Positions 12,163-12,750 of a stretch of DNA of 12,750 nucleotides are shown piece after piece. Every line of letters begins with the position of its first letter. Positions within the stretch are counted from its first letter, which is position 1. The stretch is taken from the NCBI GenBank assembly GCA_035763085.1, contig DASUBV010000373.1, forward strand, positions 1 to 12,750, in the 5' to 3' direction. Origin of the DNA: DASUBV01 sp035763085. Its GTDB lineage: Bacteria; Actinomycetota; Actinomycetes; Streptosporangiales; Streptosporangiaceae. A program made the position numbers and the translations under genes. The notes under the pieces are model-generated. The model was not told the DNA's origin, did not search any database, and worked only from the letters and a program-made list of their open reading frames with translations.

Positions 12163-12750
12163 TCAGTAGAGCAGGAGTCGCTCTAGCCCCTGCTCACCCA
12201 GGATCAGGTGATCGGATAGCGCAGCCCGCGCCTTCTCCAGGTCATAGTCGCGCAGCGCGGTCGCGAGCTCGCGGTGCTGCATGTTGGCCTTCGGACTGCG
12301 GGATCGGTCGAGGCTGAAGGACAGAACGCCGATACGCTGCTGATGGTCGCCCAGCGAGTCGTACACGGTCGACAGGACCGTGTTGCCCGCTGCGGCGACG
12401 ACGGCGGAGTGGAACAGCCGGTCGATCCGGATGATCGCGGGCACGTCCGCCTGCTCGTCCTCAAGGCGTTCCTGCTGCTCGACGAGCGGGAACAGCCGGG
12501 GCTCCGTGCTGATCCGATCCCGGCAGATGGCCTCGACGGCGTGCATCTCGTGCAGCAGGCGAGTCTCGTACAGTTCGCGGACCTGGCGGGAGGTAATCCG
12601 GGGGACCAGCGCGCCGCGGCGCGGGATCAGTTCGACCAGGCGCTCCTCGTGCAGCCGGAGGAAAGCCTCGCGTACGGGGGTGCGCGACAGGCCAGTTGCC
12701 GCGGCCACCTGCATCTCCGTGACGATCGTGTCCGGCGGGATCACCAGGTC
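12163..12750 (-). CDS. GntR-family regulator with FCD domain, 5' end outside the window
   Basis: The visible 195 codons encode most of a FadR-subfamily GntR repressor. The end of the winged helix-turn-helix is seen (TEMQVAAATGLSRTPVREAFLRLHEERLVELIPRRGALV). The all-helical FCD ligand domain follows, with ELYETRLLHEMHAVEAI, the metal/ligand-type His in RLFHSAVVAAAGN, and HRELATALRDYDLEKARAALSDHL. The frame is open to the right edge (GAC CTG before the first GTG), and relatives have about 25-30 more residues there, so the gene is cut by the window and no start is called. FCD regulators usually respond to organic or fatty acids. The effector and targets cannot be inferred here. Confidence 0.9.
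   Translation of the reverse strand, partial: DLVIPPDTIVTEMQVAAATGLSRTPVREAFLRLHEERLVELIPRRGALVPRITSRQVRELYETRLLHEMHAVEAICRDRISTEPRLFPLVEQQERLEDEQADVPAIIRIDRLFHSAVVAAAGNTVLSTVYDSLGDHQQRIGVLSFSLDRSRSPKANMQHRELATALRDYDLEKARAALSDHLILGEQGLERLLLY

Noticed and set aside
1..12750. tRNA genes, CRISPR arrays, insertion sequences or phage attachment sites
   Set aside because: No cloverleaf, regular direct-repeat array, transposase frame or terminal inverted repeats were seen on either strand.

Overview
The window is very GC-rich DNA from an actinomycete. Four things support this: strong G/C preference at third codon positions, an RbpA gene, a KstR-type steroid repressor with its operator, and several promoters that place a TANNNT -10 box exactly six bases before a start codon, the arrangement of leaderless mRNAs. 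I cannot name the genus. No rRNA, tRNA, CRISPR array or insertion sequence is visible.

Left end (1-1651, all +). The window opens on the last codons of an unidentified gene, overlapped by kal (3-aminobutyryl-CoA ammonia-lyase), an enzyme of the lysine-fermentation (beta-lysine) route. Three small genes of unknown function follow. Two form a coupled pair, the first with two rare TTA codons. The third sits behind its own leaderless promoter and encodes a C-terminal Cys/His cluster. Their composition suggests accessory DNA.

Central left (1754-5042). A MazG-like nucleotide pyrophosphohydrolase and a 702-residue acetyl-CoA synthetase lie on the - strand, separated by two strong hairpins. Upstream of acsA is a gene-poor stretch of about 0.75 kb. 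It holds a 17-bp palindrome close to the acsA start, a good + strand promoter, strong leader hairpins and a 35-codon ORF leading to the next gene.

Centre (5260-9633). A polyprenol-phosphate mannose synthase-like glycosyltransferase (+) has an uncertain N-terminus and a duplicated 3' end. It converges on rbpA (-), which has a near-perfect sigma-R promoter. Next comes a tightly packed - strand operon: a DUF3817 membrane protein, an RsmC-like methyltransferase, a TrmH/SpoU methyltransferase and a glycerophosphodiester phosphodiesterase. A SURF1-like small membrane protein gene lies upstream of it.

Right end (9837-12750). A conserved small protein (+) converges on kstR (-). The kstR upstream region carries a perfect match to the KstR operator. 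Diverging from it are a possible 18-codon ORF and a class I methyltransferase (+). The window ends inside a GntR/FCD regulator (-) whose 5' end is cut off.

Most of the window is ordinary chromosomal housekeeping. I do not see a clear new defence or biosynthetic system. The most interesting signals are the lysine-fermentation enzyme, the TTA-containing gene group, the uncertain start of the mannosyltransferase gene, and the regulatory sites (sigma-R, KstR, leaderless promoters).
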